Source: Bdellovibrionales bacterium CG10_big_fil_rev_8_21_14_0_10_45_34 (lineage in GTDB: Bacteria > Bdellovibrionota > Bdellovibrionia > Bdellovibrionales > 1-14-0-10-45-34). Taken from it: a DNA stretch of 64,000 nucleotides. This document shows, piece after piece, positions 26,488 through 35,390 of the stretch. Positions within the stretch are counted from its first letter, which is position 1. Each line of letters begins with the position of its first letter. Location: NCBI GenBank assembly GCA_002778785.1, contig PEZS01000011.1, positions 248,001 through 312,000 of the forward strand, in the 5' to 3' direction. A program made the position numbers and the translations under genes. The notes under the pieces were generated by a model that saw nothing but the letters and a program-made list of their open reading frames with translations, had not been told where the DNA came from and did no database searches.

Positions 26488-29280
26488 ATGTCCAAAGAAA
26501 AGATAGATTATTCCATCTTAGATTCAGTTGCTCGTCGTGCCCATTATTACGCCATGCAAATGATTCATATTGCAAACCATCGAGAAGACAAGCAACTCGG
26601 CGATCCAAAAGTCGGGGGACACCCTGCCGCCTCCGCAAGCGCTCTGCATATTTTGGGCGCGCTTCACCTCGTCGTGAAGTCGGGCTTCGATCATGTTGCC
26701 ATAAAACCGCACGCATCGCCGGTAGATCATTCCTACAACTATCTACTTCGCCTCTTGCTCGACAAGAGTCTTCAGCCGCTTACTCAAAGCGAAATGGAAA
26801 CCGCCATGCACGGGCTCAGAAAATACTCTCACGATGGGGAACCCGTATTTCAGAGCTACCACTCTGCTTATGACAGTGATCATCACAATTTTCTTCCGTC
26901 TGGGACTGTTGGGATTCCTCCGGTGAATGCAGGCTATCTTGCACTTGCTTACCGGTATGCTGCAAAACACGGATACGAAACTCCGAAAAATGCCCACTTT
27001 TGGGCTCTCATTGGAGATTCGGAGTTTCGAGAAGGTTCACTTTATGAAGCGATGCCAGACTTCGGAGAGCGAGAGCTTGGCAATGTTACCTGGATCGTCG
27101 ATTACAATCGCCAGAGCTTAGATGGTCAGCGAATCACTAACAAAGAAGCTATGCACGGAAACGATGATTTTCGATTGCAAAGAACCGCCGAGGCCAATGG
27201 TTGGGAAGTCCTACAAATTCGCCACGGATCTTTAAGAAAGGCACTCTTTAAACAAGCAAACGGCGAAGACTTTAAAAAGTTTTTAGAAGAAACCGTTGAA
27301 GACTATGAGCTTCAAGCACTTCTGCTAATATCCGACGCGGAAAAACTTAAGAAGGCCCTTCTTGAAATAGACGCTCGCCTCAAGACTTTTTTATCAAAAG
27401 TGAAGTCAGCGGACCTATGGGCAGCGCTGCGCGACTTAGGGGGTCACGATTTTGCCGAGATCATTGCTACCTTAGAAAAGAGCAAGGAAAACACCCGCCG
27501 TCCTACATTGGTCATCGCCCATACTCTCAAAGGATGGGGGCTGAGTTCCGCCGCCGTCTCTGGCAATCACTCCTCTTTACCAGAGCAGGAAGAAATCGAT
27601 TCCTTGCGACAGGCTCAGAAAATCTCCGCCAACAGCCTTTTCGCCAGATTTGCAGATGCGTCCGCCGAAACGAAGTTTCTTGAACGAAGACATAAGCAAT
27701 TGTTAGGCGATATTAAAGAACAGGCGCAAATCAAGCAGCGCAATCAGCAAGTTCTATTGGAGTCTATTAATAAAACGGGCGAAATTCCTGATTCGTTCAA
27801 AATCAATGTAAAGCTAATGAGTTATCCGCACACTCAGTGGATGCTCGGGCAAGCGACAGCGAAACTTACAAGAATTGGGAACACGCCGACAAGCGACGGC
27901 AAACTGGCTAAAGGGCAAAAAGCGCTCACAGAAGAAGAGCTTAAATGGAGAGTCGCTTCGGAACTCTTCGTTTCTATGGCGCCCGATGTGGGCACTTCTA
28001 CAAACCTCAATCCCGCAATGGATGGAAAAGTCTTCAGTGCGACAGATACCGCAGACTATGAAGGTGAGTTTGAAGTGAGAGATCGCAAATCTCCCAATCT
28101 TATCCCTAGCGAGGAAAAGAGCGATCGATTTTTAAGATTCGACATTTCGGAATGCAATGTCATGTCTTGTGTCGGAAGTTTTGGAAAGATGCGAGATATT
28201 CTTGGTATATCCATAATCCCTCTTATGACCGTCTATGATTTCTTTGTGAAAAGAGCCCTTGATCAGTTTTTCTACAACCTCTACTGGAAGTCGAGCTTTC
28301 TCCTAGTTGGTACGCCCTCTGGAGTTACGCTTTCCCCAGAAGGGGCCCAACATGGCTGGAAGTCTGACATTCAGATCCCAAATCAAATCACGTGGGAACC
28401 CTATTTCTGCCAAGAGCTTGACTGGATTCTTGCCGATGCAATTCGCCGGCATATCCAAAACGACAACGAAGGAAGGAACGGAGTCTTTATCCGCGGAGTC
28501 ACTCGCGGCGCCGATCAAAGCGAGCTCATGAAGCGCCTCAAGAGACAGGTTCGATTTAAAGGGGAGCCCGGTGGCGCGCTCCATCTGTCAGAATTTCCAC
28601 TTGAGGGAGCTACCGACGAAGCTCAGGTCGATCCACTTGGGGAAGAGCAAATCTATGAGCAGTTAAAGTCTGATGTCTTAGCCGGCGCTTACTACCTTAT
28701 CGATTATCAGGGTTACGCCGGATACTCGCCTGGTGATAATGTCGTTAATATTATTTCAATGGGAGCTCCGACAGCGGAGGCTATTCAAGCTTCGGATGAA
28801 CTTTTAAAAAGCGGCATTTATGCCAATGTAATTGTTGTTACCAGTTCAGATCTTGCCGTCGGAATTCAAGCTCACGAATCCGATTACGAACTATTGAAGG
28901 GTCGACTGGGCCTATCGGACAAACTATATCTTACAGCCCCCGACGAGCTCAACTCCCGCGCAGGAATTGTTACCTTAGCGGGGCGACGAATACCGCTTGT
29001 CAGTGTTCATGATGGTGAAGCTGGCCTTCTTGATAACGCCGGATCAATCATTGGTGTAAAACAAATTTCACTTGCTGTGCGAAAACACTCGAAGTGCGGC
29101 AGGCCGACGGATGTCTATAGTTATCACGACATTGATTGCCCTGCTATCGTGGCTGCCGTTCATAATGTCTTAAGAGACACTGCACTTGAGAATGTCGAGA
29201 TCAATGAAGGCCTACTTCAAGAAATCCGCAATTCCAACGGCCATACTCGCTTAGCTTTCGAGCCCCGAACTGAGCACTAG
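26488..29280 (+). CDS. aceE: Homodimeric-type pyruvate dehydrogenase E1 (AceE-like transketolase)
   Basis: A 930-residue thiamine diphosphate enzyme, similar in length to AceE (about 890). Residues 35-300 form the first TPP domain with the histidine-rich start and GDSEFREGSLYEAM (about 176), in which the usual GDG of the TPP motif is GDS. RPTLVIAHTLKGWG is typical of AceE. The middle (about 480-740) is the Pyr domain (SVGTSTNLNPAM-like stretch, SPEGAQHGWKSD), and the last 190 residues are the transketolase C domain. It decarboxylates pyruvate and acetylates the lipoyl group of E2. It is unlinked to the E2/E3 genes at 10.8-13.6 kb. ATG 26488 follows AGAGGA; ATG 26473 upstream lacks an SD. Another oxoacid substrate is possible. 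Confidence 0.85.
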   Translation: MSKEKIDYSILDSVARRAHYYAMQMIHIANHREDKQLGDPKVGGHPAASASALHILGALHLVVKSGFDHVAIKPHASPVDHSYNYLLRLLLDKSLQPLTQSEMETAMHGLRKYSHDGEPVFQSYHSAYDSDHHNFLPSGTVGIPPVNAGYLALAYRYAAKHGYETPKNAHFWALIGDSEFREGSLYEAMPDFGERELGNVTWIVDYNRQSLDGQRITNKEAMHGNDDFRLQRTAEANGWEVLQIRHGSLRKALFKQANGEDFKKFLEETVEDYELQALLLISDAEKLKKALLEIDARLKTFLSKVKSADLWAALRDLGGHDFAEIIATLEKSKENTRRPTLVIAHTLKGWGLSSAAVSGNHSSLPEQEEIDSLRQAQKISANSLFARFADASAETKFLERRHKQLLGDIKEQAQIKQRNQQVLLESINKTGEIPDSFKINVKLMSYPHTQWMLGQATAKLTRIGNTPTSDGKLAKGQKALTEEELKWRVASELFVSMAPDVGTSTNLNPAMDGKVFSATDTADYEGEFEVRDRKSPNLIPSEEKSDRFLRFDISECNVMSCVGSFGKMRDILGISIIPLMTVYDFFVKRALDQFFYNLYWKSSFLLVGTPSGVTLSPEGAQHGWKSDIQIPNQITWEPYFCQELDWILADAIRRHIQNDNEGRNGVFIRGVTRGADQSELMKRLKRQVRFKGEPGGALHLSEFPLEGATDEAQVDPLGEEQIYEQLKSDVLAGAYYLIDYQGYAGYSPGDNVVNIISMGAPTAEAIQASDELLKSGIYANVIVVTSSDLAVGIQAHESDYELLKGRLGLSDKLYLTAPDELNSRAGIVTLAGRRIPLVSVHDGEAGLLDNAGSIIGVKQISLAVRKHSKCGRPTDVYSYHDIDCPAIVAAVHNVLRDTALENVEINEGLLQEIRNSNGHTRLAFEPRTEH

Positions 29281-29285
29281 TTATT

Positions 29286-30020
29286 ATGTCGAATTACAAA
29301 GTACAGACTTATCTAGCTTCCGAAAAGAAATTTGATGAGTCTGTGCTCATCGTACCATTTTTCGGCGCGGAATTGAGTCAGCTTCGAAGGCACATTCAGT
29401 TTTTGAATGAGCTTGGCTTCGATGTTTACGCCATTCAGTTTAGTGAGCCGAGACCAAGACATTGGTTCACATGGAATGGTGGGTTTAAGCTTGGCCTTAA
29501 ACACAGATGGGCCAGAGAAATATCTCTCGCCCTTAACCGCTTACCCGGAAAGAAAATCATATATGGGTTCTCCAATCCCGCCTCGTCGGCGATTGAAGCT
29601 GTCTCCATCCGCCGCGCACGCGATGTCGTTGGGGCCGTCTGCGACAGTGGCCCTTTTATGTCGCTTTGGAAGTGCAATTGGAGATACCTAACTGAAAGCT
29701 ATGGAGTAACCAGTCCCACTGCAAAGTTTCCTCTCGCGGTTGCCACTTTGTTTCTTTGGGGAGCTGATCATGAGACTTCGCTGAGCAAAGATTTTGAAAA
29801 GCTTCCAGGCGGATTTCCAATCCTCTCGATTCGCGGTTGGCGAGATAAAATTGTACCTGTCTCTGCTATTGAAGAGGCTTTCAACCATGCTCCTCAGGTC
29901 GACCTGACGATTCTCTCGCTGCCGGATGCTGACCATTTAGACGGACTCAAAAAGTTTCCTGAACTGTATGAGAGCAAGGTTGCTGAGTTTATGTGTCAAA
30001 TCGCTCAAAAAACCCAATGA
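29286..30020 (+). CDS. Alpha/beta-hydrolase-fold protein
   Basis: A 244-residue cytoplasmic protein with an alpha/beta hydrolase layout: ESVLIVPFFGAE with the oxyanion region, IIYGFSNPASSAIEA carrying the probable nucleophile Ser in GFSNP (a changed GxSxG elbow), WRDKIVPVSAIEEAF with the acid Asp, and LPDADHLDGLKKFPE with the His. No signal peptide is visible. It follows the AceE gene after 5 bases and may share its transcript; a link to pyruvate metabolism is only inferred. The substrate is unknown. Confidence 0.7.
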   Translation: MSNYKVQTYLASEKKFDESVLIVPFFGAELSQLRRHIQFLNELGFDVYAIQFSEPRPRHWFTWNGGFKLGLKHRWAREISLALNRLPGKKIIYGFSNPASSAIEAVSIRRARDVVGAVCDSGPFMSLWKCNWRYLTESYGVTSPTAKFPLAVATLFLWGADHETSLSKDFEKLPGGFPILSIRGWRDKIVPVSAIEEAFNHAPQVDLTILSLPDADHLDGLKKFPELYESKVAEFMCQIAQKTQ

Positions 30021-30232
30021 CATTCCCAGCATTTTTAGTTCAATCCCCCATTTACCAGAGCCCTAAGCCTCGGAAATTTTTGCCTTTTTTTGCCGAAAAG
30101 CTAGCTTTTGGCCAAGAGAAAGTAGGAATTTCGCCTTACCAATGTTCTTTTTTTCAATCCTCTTTTTAAATGAGGTGGGTTAGTCATATTATTAGTATTA
30201 AGACGGGGTAAGTACATCAGGTGGGGGCCTTT

Positions 30233-31180
30233 TTGAAACTAAAACTAACCAACACTTCCGCAACATTTTTGATAGCCATCAGCTTGTTCGTAGGTGCAAG
30301 GGGGCTGTCTGACAGTCTCAACAAGAGCTCCACAATGCTAAGCCTTGGTGACTCTATAACAGCAGGTACAATTGCGGGCTGGGTCGGGCCACAACAAATT
30401 GTTTCAAGAATCATTGGTTCGGATGTGCTCTTTCCAAACCCGGGGGCCAATTACTTCTTCAATTTTCAAAGCACTTTTTCATGGGCAACGGGGCAAGACA
30501 TTGCCTCACATTACGTGCGACTTGAAAATGCATTGAAGAGGCAAAGTTCCTTGTCACATCTATATGCCATCAATGCGGCCGTGCAGGGTCAGGAGTTCTC
30601 TCACTTACCGGGGCAGGCGAGATTCGCTGTAGACCGAATCTTAGAATACAATATTGGCTCAATCCCCTATATGACACTTCTGATCGGGAACAATGACATT
30701 TGTTATTACGGAGAGGCTTCTGAGTGGCTTCATGCAAGGCTAAAAAAATATCTCAATGAAGCTTTCGACACACTCAATCGGGTGCAACTTGAGGGAAAAA
30801 CGCGAGTCCTCGTATCAGGGCTTCCTCCAATATGGAAGCTTGGCTCAAAGAAGATTCGCGAAGCGAGAAGCGTCTTAGCTGTTAGATGCGAGTGGATAAG
30901 AGATCGCATTTTGGGAGTGTGCAAGAGATCCTTGCGATGGGACACGCCAGAGCAAGAAGCTTGGGCTAAGCGGCAAGTCATTACTTTGAACCACTGGCTG
31001 AGTGATTGGGTTAAGCAAGCAAATCATCGCTACCCCAATTTTGAATTTTATTTTAGCGACTCGCTTCTTCATGAAGAGATTCGGCCCAACATGCTTTCAT
31101 CGGATTGTTTTCATCCTAACTCTGAAGGTCAAAAAAACTTTGCGGAAAGACTTTGGAATGCTCAACCGTGGTTTCGCTAA
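30233..31180 (+). CDS. Exported SGNH/GDSL-type hydrolase
   Basis: A 315-residue protein with a signal-peptide-like start and the SGNH hydrolase blocks: LSLGDSITAG (block I, catalytic Ser), the Gly of AVQGQE in block II, LIGNNDIC (block III, GxND), and DCFHPNSEGQ (block V, Asp-His pair). Members cleave esters, for example lipids or acylated polymers, in the envelope. I chose TTG 30233, seven bases after AGGTGG; the in-frame GTG at 30221 overlaps that site. It follows a 200-base gap containing long T/A runs, and ends convergent with a large lipoprotein gene. Confidence 0.82.
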   Translation: MKLKLTNTSATFLIAISLFVGARGLSDSLNKSSTMLSLGDSITAGTIAGWVGPQQIVSRIIGSDVLFPNPGANYFFNFQSTFSWATGQDIASHYVRLENALKRQSSLSHLYAINAAVQGQEFSHLPGQARFAVDRILEYNIGSIPYMTLLIGNNDICYYGEASEWLHARLKKYLNEAFDTLNRVQLEGKTRVLVSGLPPIWKLGSKKIREARSVLAVRCEWIRDRILGVCKRSLRWDTPEQEAWAKRQVITLNHWLSDWVKQANHRYPNFEFYFSDSLLHEEIRPNMLSSDCFHPNSEGQKNFAERLWNAQPWFR

Positions 31181-31293
31181 CGGTAGGGCTTTTCGCCCCA
31201 AGCCTTCTTTGACGATAGAACCCTTCGCTTTGAGTTTTCACTGAGGGCAAAACCTTCTGGCTAAAGTTGCAGCTTGGAACAGATTAAATTAAA

Positions 31294-33327
31294 TCAGTTC
31301 CAAACGGGAGAAAACGAACCGACTGCGTCCATAGAACCACAGCTGGATTCAGAAGCTTGAGTTGCTTGGCGTGGAAAGACTTGAAACGGTTCACTGTAGA
31401 GTGTCTTTTCCCAGGGGAACAAGGGGTTTACTACATGGCTACTTCGAAAGGATTTTAGTTCATCTAGGCTCATACCGTAGACGCCTTTCATCGTAGGGAT
31501 CATTGCCCAGGATAAACCGCTCTCAGGATGAAAGTTACATCCGGTAAACTCCATTAGAAGATTCATATAGCCCTGAATCAAAGCGTCGTAGAATCTCTGC
31601 CTTTTTAGGTCATCTGAATCATCAAGAGTTGAAAGCGCCATATTCGTTTGATTTTGCGCCACGAGATAGTTGCTCATTGTTTTGTGAAATCGATCAAGAA
31701 TAACGCAGGCACCTTCACTGATCGGTCGGCCTAAGTCTCCCTCGATATAACACTTAGTTGTGTCGCCGCTATTGGGATATGTAATTCGATCAGCACTAAT
31801 TAAATCTTTCATCCAACTTTCTGTCGATGCGACATCGATAAGCCCCGCATGCAGCCAATAAACCATACAGCGAGTTAAGCGAGAAAGCTCTACATTCGTA
31901 CTGCCTCCAGAGCTCCCCGAACTGAGTGTTATTTCACCCGCCGTCGAAGCGTTCGCTTGTGATGGGTCGCAAGGACTGCCTCCCACACCGCCGCTGATCT
32001 GAAAGAGACGATATAAAAAGGTTCCCGTGTTTTTGAAACCTGGCAAGCCCCCGCTTGAACTGTAAAGCACAACACCGCGACCGCTTTCAATACTCTCGGT
32101 AAGACCGAGAAAATTTCTCATATAGATTCTCAGTCCAAAAGCCTCACCGCTTTGACTTGTTTTGCGAGATTCAGGTGAAGTTAGATTGTTGACGTCAACC
32201 GGCCTGACCGCTGCCGCAGTCCTGCCCATAGCGAGAGTTTCGTGTAACTGCGATAAGAACTTTTGTGCCACTGGCACACTCCAGCCCCCACCTTGATCGT
32301 AATCGACAAATCGAAGGTCAAGCCGCTTCGCTTTCGCGCTTCGAAACTCTGTACCCTTATAGTCTTTTTGCGAAAGAAATATTTCGTAAGTGCGAGAATT
32401 GCTTTCGATGCCGTCGGCCGTCTTTCGCCAAAAATTGTAGCCTCCCCTAGAAGGAATTGTGCGAACCCCTGTGCTTGCTGAAAAGTAACCATTGTAACTG
32501 GCGTTCGGAGGCTGAGTTGATCCTGCCGGCAATGGCTGACAAGGAACATTTTCTATGAGCGCAAAATCAATGCTTTGGTTTGCTGAATGAACTGGGTCTT
32601 CACGAATGAGCACATTGACTTTATTTGGCGATAAACCATTCGGGTCTCGATGGCAAAAGCCCGTAATGGAACTTCTTTTGACCCCGTTTTCTTGAAACTT
32701 GAATTCAAAACGGTCACCAATAATTTTTTCAACCCGAATAAAATCATAAGACCAATAGTCACCTAAAACATTTGTTTGGCCCGCCCGGGTGTCCAAGTAA
32801 GGCGATGGGGGAATAGCTTGCGTCAAAACGCTCATTTCGTCCCGAGAGCCGGGCCCCCGAAACGGATTGTCTAGATCATCTAGCCCTAAAAGTGCCACTT
32901 CGAATTTAGCTTGGCCGTTACCCGACAAATTGAGTTTGTGAAATTCTGTTATGACGATCTCAAATCGTCCTCGTTCGCATCCTTTAACACCCATTTCGGA
33001 ACCACTTTTAACAACTCTTCCATCCGAATCTAAGAATCCCCAGTCGAGCCGAGTCCTTTTGAACCCACCGTCGTCGCAGTTTCCTCTAAATGCGACCTCA
33101 CTATCGGTAATAGAAACGATGCGAGAGGGCGAGGTTTGATTAGCGTCCGTCTCTACTTGAATGGAAAGCTTATTTGGGTCGCCTGTACCATTGGAACAGT
33201 CCTGCCCAGTACAAAATGAACCTACTCCTACGGCAGCCCAAGGACTGTTACCGCCCACTTCTGCACAATTCTGATATATAAGGGCTGATGAAAACAATCC
33301 TATTAAGAAAATTGCCAGTCTCACCAT
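31294..33327 (-). CDS. Large secreted protein of unknown function, probable lipoprotein
   Basis: A 677-residue exported protein. The N-terminus (hydrophobic core at 3-17 then QNC at 19-21) resembles lipoprotein signals of related bacteria, where the Cys follows an aromatic/Asn residue, although the lipobox is poor. The mature protein is Cys-containing, Ser/Gly-rich and beta-like in the first half; the second half has helices and mentions of paired Cys (CDPSQ, CMVYW, CYIE, CVIL). I recognise no domain. It starts with ATG after GGGGGAC. A sigma-54-like element and a terminator lie in the upstream 300 bases on the opposite strand. Confidence 0.55.
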   Translation of the reverse strand: MVRLAIFLIGLFSSALIYQNCAEVGGNSPWAAVGVGSFCTGQDCSNGTGDPNKLSIQVETDANQTSPSRIVSITDSEVAFRGNCDDGGFKRTRLDWGFLDSDGRVVKSGSEMGVKGCERGRFEIVITEFHKLNLSGNGQAKFEVALLGLDDLDNPFRGPGSRDEMSVLTQAIPPSPYLDTRAGQTNVLGDYWSYDFIRVEKIIGDRFEFKFQENGVKRSSITGFCHRDPNGLSPNKVNVLIREDPVHSANQSIDFALIENVPCQPLPAGSTQPPNASYNGYFSASTGVRTIPSRGGYNFWRKTADGIESNSRTYEIFLSQKDYKGTEFRSAKAKRLDLRFVDYDQGGGWSVPVAQKFLSQLHETLAMGRTAAAVRPVDVNNLTSPESRKTSQSGEAFGLRIYMRNFLGLTESIESGRGVVLYSSSGGLPGFKNTGTFLYRLFQISGGVGGSPCDPSQANASTAGEITLSSGSSGGSTNVELSRLTRCMVYWLHAGLIDVASTESWMKDLISADRITYPNSGDTTKCYIEGDLGRPISEGACVILDRFHKTMSNYLVAQNQTNMALSTLDDSDDLKRQRFYDALIQGYMNLLMEFTGCNFHPESGLSWAMIPTMKGVYGMSLDELKSFRSSHVVNPLFPWEKTLYSEPFQVFPRQATQASESSCGSMDAVGSFSPVWN

Positions 33328-33450
33328 ATTTAAAAAGTCCCCCGAATAGCACGTCAGTCAAATCGATTATATGCGACTTGAGAGTGTCGAACTGGTGTCT
33401 ACCTACTAAGTATCGGATTGATCCGTCCCAAAATTGAGCCCGACTTTGGG

Positions 33451-33467
33451 TTGGCACTGCATTTGCT
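33451..33467 (+). promoter_or_regulatory. Sigma-54-type -24/-12 promoter
   Basis: TTGGCAC (33451-33457) and TTGCT (33463-33467) match the sigma-54 consensus TGGCAC-N5-TTGCT exactly. The GG and GC pairs are 10 bases apart, as required. Transcription would begin near 33478. It lies in an intergenic region between a divergent lipoprotein gene and oppA, where such a site would be functional. A bacterial enhancer-binding activator is expected but no site was identified. Confidence 0.55.
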
Positions 33468-33477
33468 CTATATATTT

Positions 33478-33531
33478 GTAACCCCCCTGAGCGGCTTGGT
33501 CTCCCCCCCTTTGCCAAGCCGCTTTTTTTTT
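33478..33531 (+). ncRNA. Candidate 54-nt sigma-54-dependent small RNA
   Basis: The predicted transcript begins at the +1 of the sigma-54-type promoter and ends at the rho-independent terminator, so it would be only about 54 nt: a short C-rich 5' end (CCCCCC), a 10-bp stem, a 14-base loop with seven C, and a U tail. C-rich loops can pair with purine-rich ribosome sites; the divergent lipoprotein gene has GGGGGAC and several genes here have similar sites. This is a prediction from sequence, with no evidence of expression. Confidence 0.35.
33490..33531 (+). terminator. Strong rho-independent terminator
   Basis: AGCGGCTTGG (33490-33499) and CCAAGCCGCT (33514-33523) form a perfect 10-bp stem with a 14-base loop (tctccccccctttg), directly followed by nine T (33523-33531). 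It reads on the + strand, where no protein gene lies upstream (the upstream gene is on the - strand). It would separate transcription starting in the gap from oppA, whose GTG lies about 95 bases further on. Confidence 0.85.
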
Positions 33532-33626
33532 GCCAAAATCACCCCTCAGACAGCTAAAATTCTAATAGTTTTGAAGATTTAGCGTTTTCACAACTATGGC
33601 TAGTCTACTGATAGGGGAAAAATCTC

Positions 33627-35390
33627 GTGAGGCTCTTCGGTTCCAAACACAGACTTCAATTAGAAATTATTTCAAAAACGTTACGAAAAATGTCGCTGCT
33701 GGCTGCCGCATCGACACTCCTTTGTGCCTGTTGGGATGCGGAACAAAGGCCAGAGGGATTTGTTCGGTTATCTCTATCACAAAGCTTAAGAAGTTTAGAT
33801 CCGATTGATGCGACCGACTACTCCAGCCAACTTGTGCTGTCCCAGATTTACGAAACCTTAATTAGTTACGAAAACACTCAGGCTTCCTCAGATCGCAGAA
33901 AACTTAAGCCCCAACTGCTTGAAAAAATGCCGACCTATTCGGACCGGGGCAAAAAGGTACATCTTTCGCTCAGGAAAAATGTCTTTTTTCATGATCACGC
34001 CGCATTTAAAAAGTCTAACGGTAGAGGTCGCAAGCTAGTTGCCGGCGATATAGTTTATTCTTGGAAGCGATTGTGGTTGTCCTCTCAGTCGAGCTCTGAT
34101 AGTCGCGCGTTCTTTAGTAAAATAGTTGGCCTCTCTAAATGGAGAGAGGGCGTGAAAAGTGGAAGTATAAGATTCGATGACGACATTGAAGGTCTCATTG
34201 CTACAGATGAACAAAATCTCGAATTAGAATTCAGCGAACCCTTTAGACAGTTCGAGTTGTTACTTACGCAAGTGATGACCGCTCCAGTCCCCTTTGAAGC
34301 TTTGGCAGAAAGCCCAAAAGCGCTCAACTTAACGAGTGTAGGGACTGGGCCTTACAAACTGAAATCAGCAGATTTGGAAAGTCAGATTTTGTTAGAAAAG
34401 AACGAGAGCTATTGGGGATCTGTCGAAAACAATGGTGTGGAGTTTTACAAGATGTCTGACTCACAACCTAGATGGCTGAATTTTATGAAGGGAGAACTTG
34501 ACTGGATCACTGTCGATGAAGAAACCTCCATGACCGCCTACGAAGGAGGCCAACTCCAACCCGCAGTCAAAGAGATGGGTATCTCAGAAGTGACTGTCAA
34601 TTCCCCCGATATCGTCTACCTTGCATTTAACATGGAAGATGCAGTTGTTGGTCGCAGTCGCGCCCTTCGGCAAGCCATCTCTATGAGTATAGACAGAAAT
34701 GCCATCCTGAGCTCGGTATATATGAACTTGGGATCTGAGGCCCACGGGCCCATACCTATAGGCGTCGAGGGGTTCCGTTCGGATTTTAAGAATCCTTATT
34801 CGACCCGCGATTTAGAAAAAGCAAAGGAACTCCTTGCTAAGGCGGGCTACAACGACGAGCACCCGGTACCGACGCTAACAATTGAAAGTTTGTCCGATGC
34901 AGCTAATAGGCGATTCGCTGAGGTGTTTAAGAGTCAGCTAAAAGAAGTAGGGATCGAAGTTAAGATATCCTTGAACTCCTGGCCCGAACTCGTCCGCAAG
35001 CAAAAACAAAAAGAAGGGCAAATCTACGGCCCCATCGCTTGGATCGCCGATTATTTAGACCCGGCCAATATATTTCAGTTGTTCTTATCTTCAGAAGAAA
35101 GTCCGGGGCTCAACGTCTCTAATTACAACAACTACGAATTTGATCGCCTGTTTCGAAAGTCGCTCAAAGAGGAGGGGCGCAGCGAAAGAACTGAGGTTTA
35201 CGAAAAAATGTTGGAGATTATAATCGAGGATTCTCCTTGGGTGTTTTTGGTTCATCGAAAAATTCGGTATTTGGTTCACCCTTGGATTTCCAATTTCTCT
35301 CCGGATCGGGTTGACCTGTCGTTTATTAAGAATGCGAAGGTTGACCTTGGTGTAAAGAAAAACCAGAAACAATCTCTCTTTAGAAGATGA
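33627..35390 (+). CDS. oppA: Peptide ABC transporter substrate-binding lipoprotein (OppA-like)
   Basis: A 587-residue SBP_bac_5 protein. The N-terminal hydrophobic segment ends in LLCAC, a lipobox, so it is a lipoprotein. LSLSQSLRSLDPIDATDYSS, LRKNVFFHD and SMSIDRNAIL are the usual regions of peptide-binding proteins of the Opp/Dpp family. It would capture peptides and deliver them to the permeases encoded next. The GTG at 33627 follows AGGGGA at nine bases; ATG 33690 is inside the signal. It overlaps the oppB start by 4 bases. Peptide uptake suits a protein-consuming, possibly predatory, lifestyle. Confidence 0.92.
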   Translation: MRLFGSKHRLQLEIISKTLRKMSLLAAASTLLCACWDAEQRPEGFVRLSLSQSLRSLDPIDATDYSSQLVLSQIYETLISYENTQASSDRRKLKPQLLEKMPTYSDRGKKVHLSLRKNVFFHDHAAFKKSNGRGRKLVAGDIVYSWKRLWLSSQSSSDSRAFFSKIVGLSKWREGVKSGSIRFDDDIEGLIATDEQNLELEFSEPFRQFELLLTQVMTAPVPFEALAESPKALNLTSVGTGPYKLKSADLESQILLEKNESYWGSVENNGVEFYKMSDSQPRWLNFMKGELDWITVDEETSMTAYEGGQLQPAVKEMGISEVTVNSPDIVYLAFNMEDAVVGRSRALRQAISMSIDRNAILSSVYMNLGSEAHGPIPIGVEGFRSDFKNPYSTRDLEKAKELLAKAGYNDEHPVPTLTIESLSDAANRRFAEVFKSQLKEVGIEVKISLNSWPELVRKQKQKEGQIYGPIAWIADYLDPANIFQLFLSSEESPGLNVSNYNNYEFDRLFRKSLKEEGRSERTEVYEKMLEIIIEDSPWVFLVHRKIRYLVHPWISNFSPDRVDLSFIKNAKVDLGVKKNQKQSLFRR

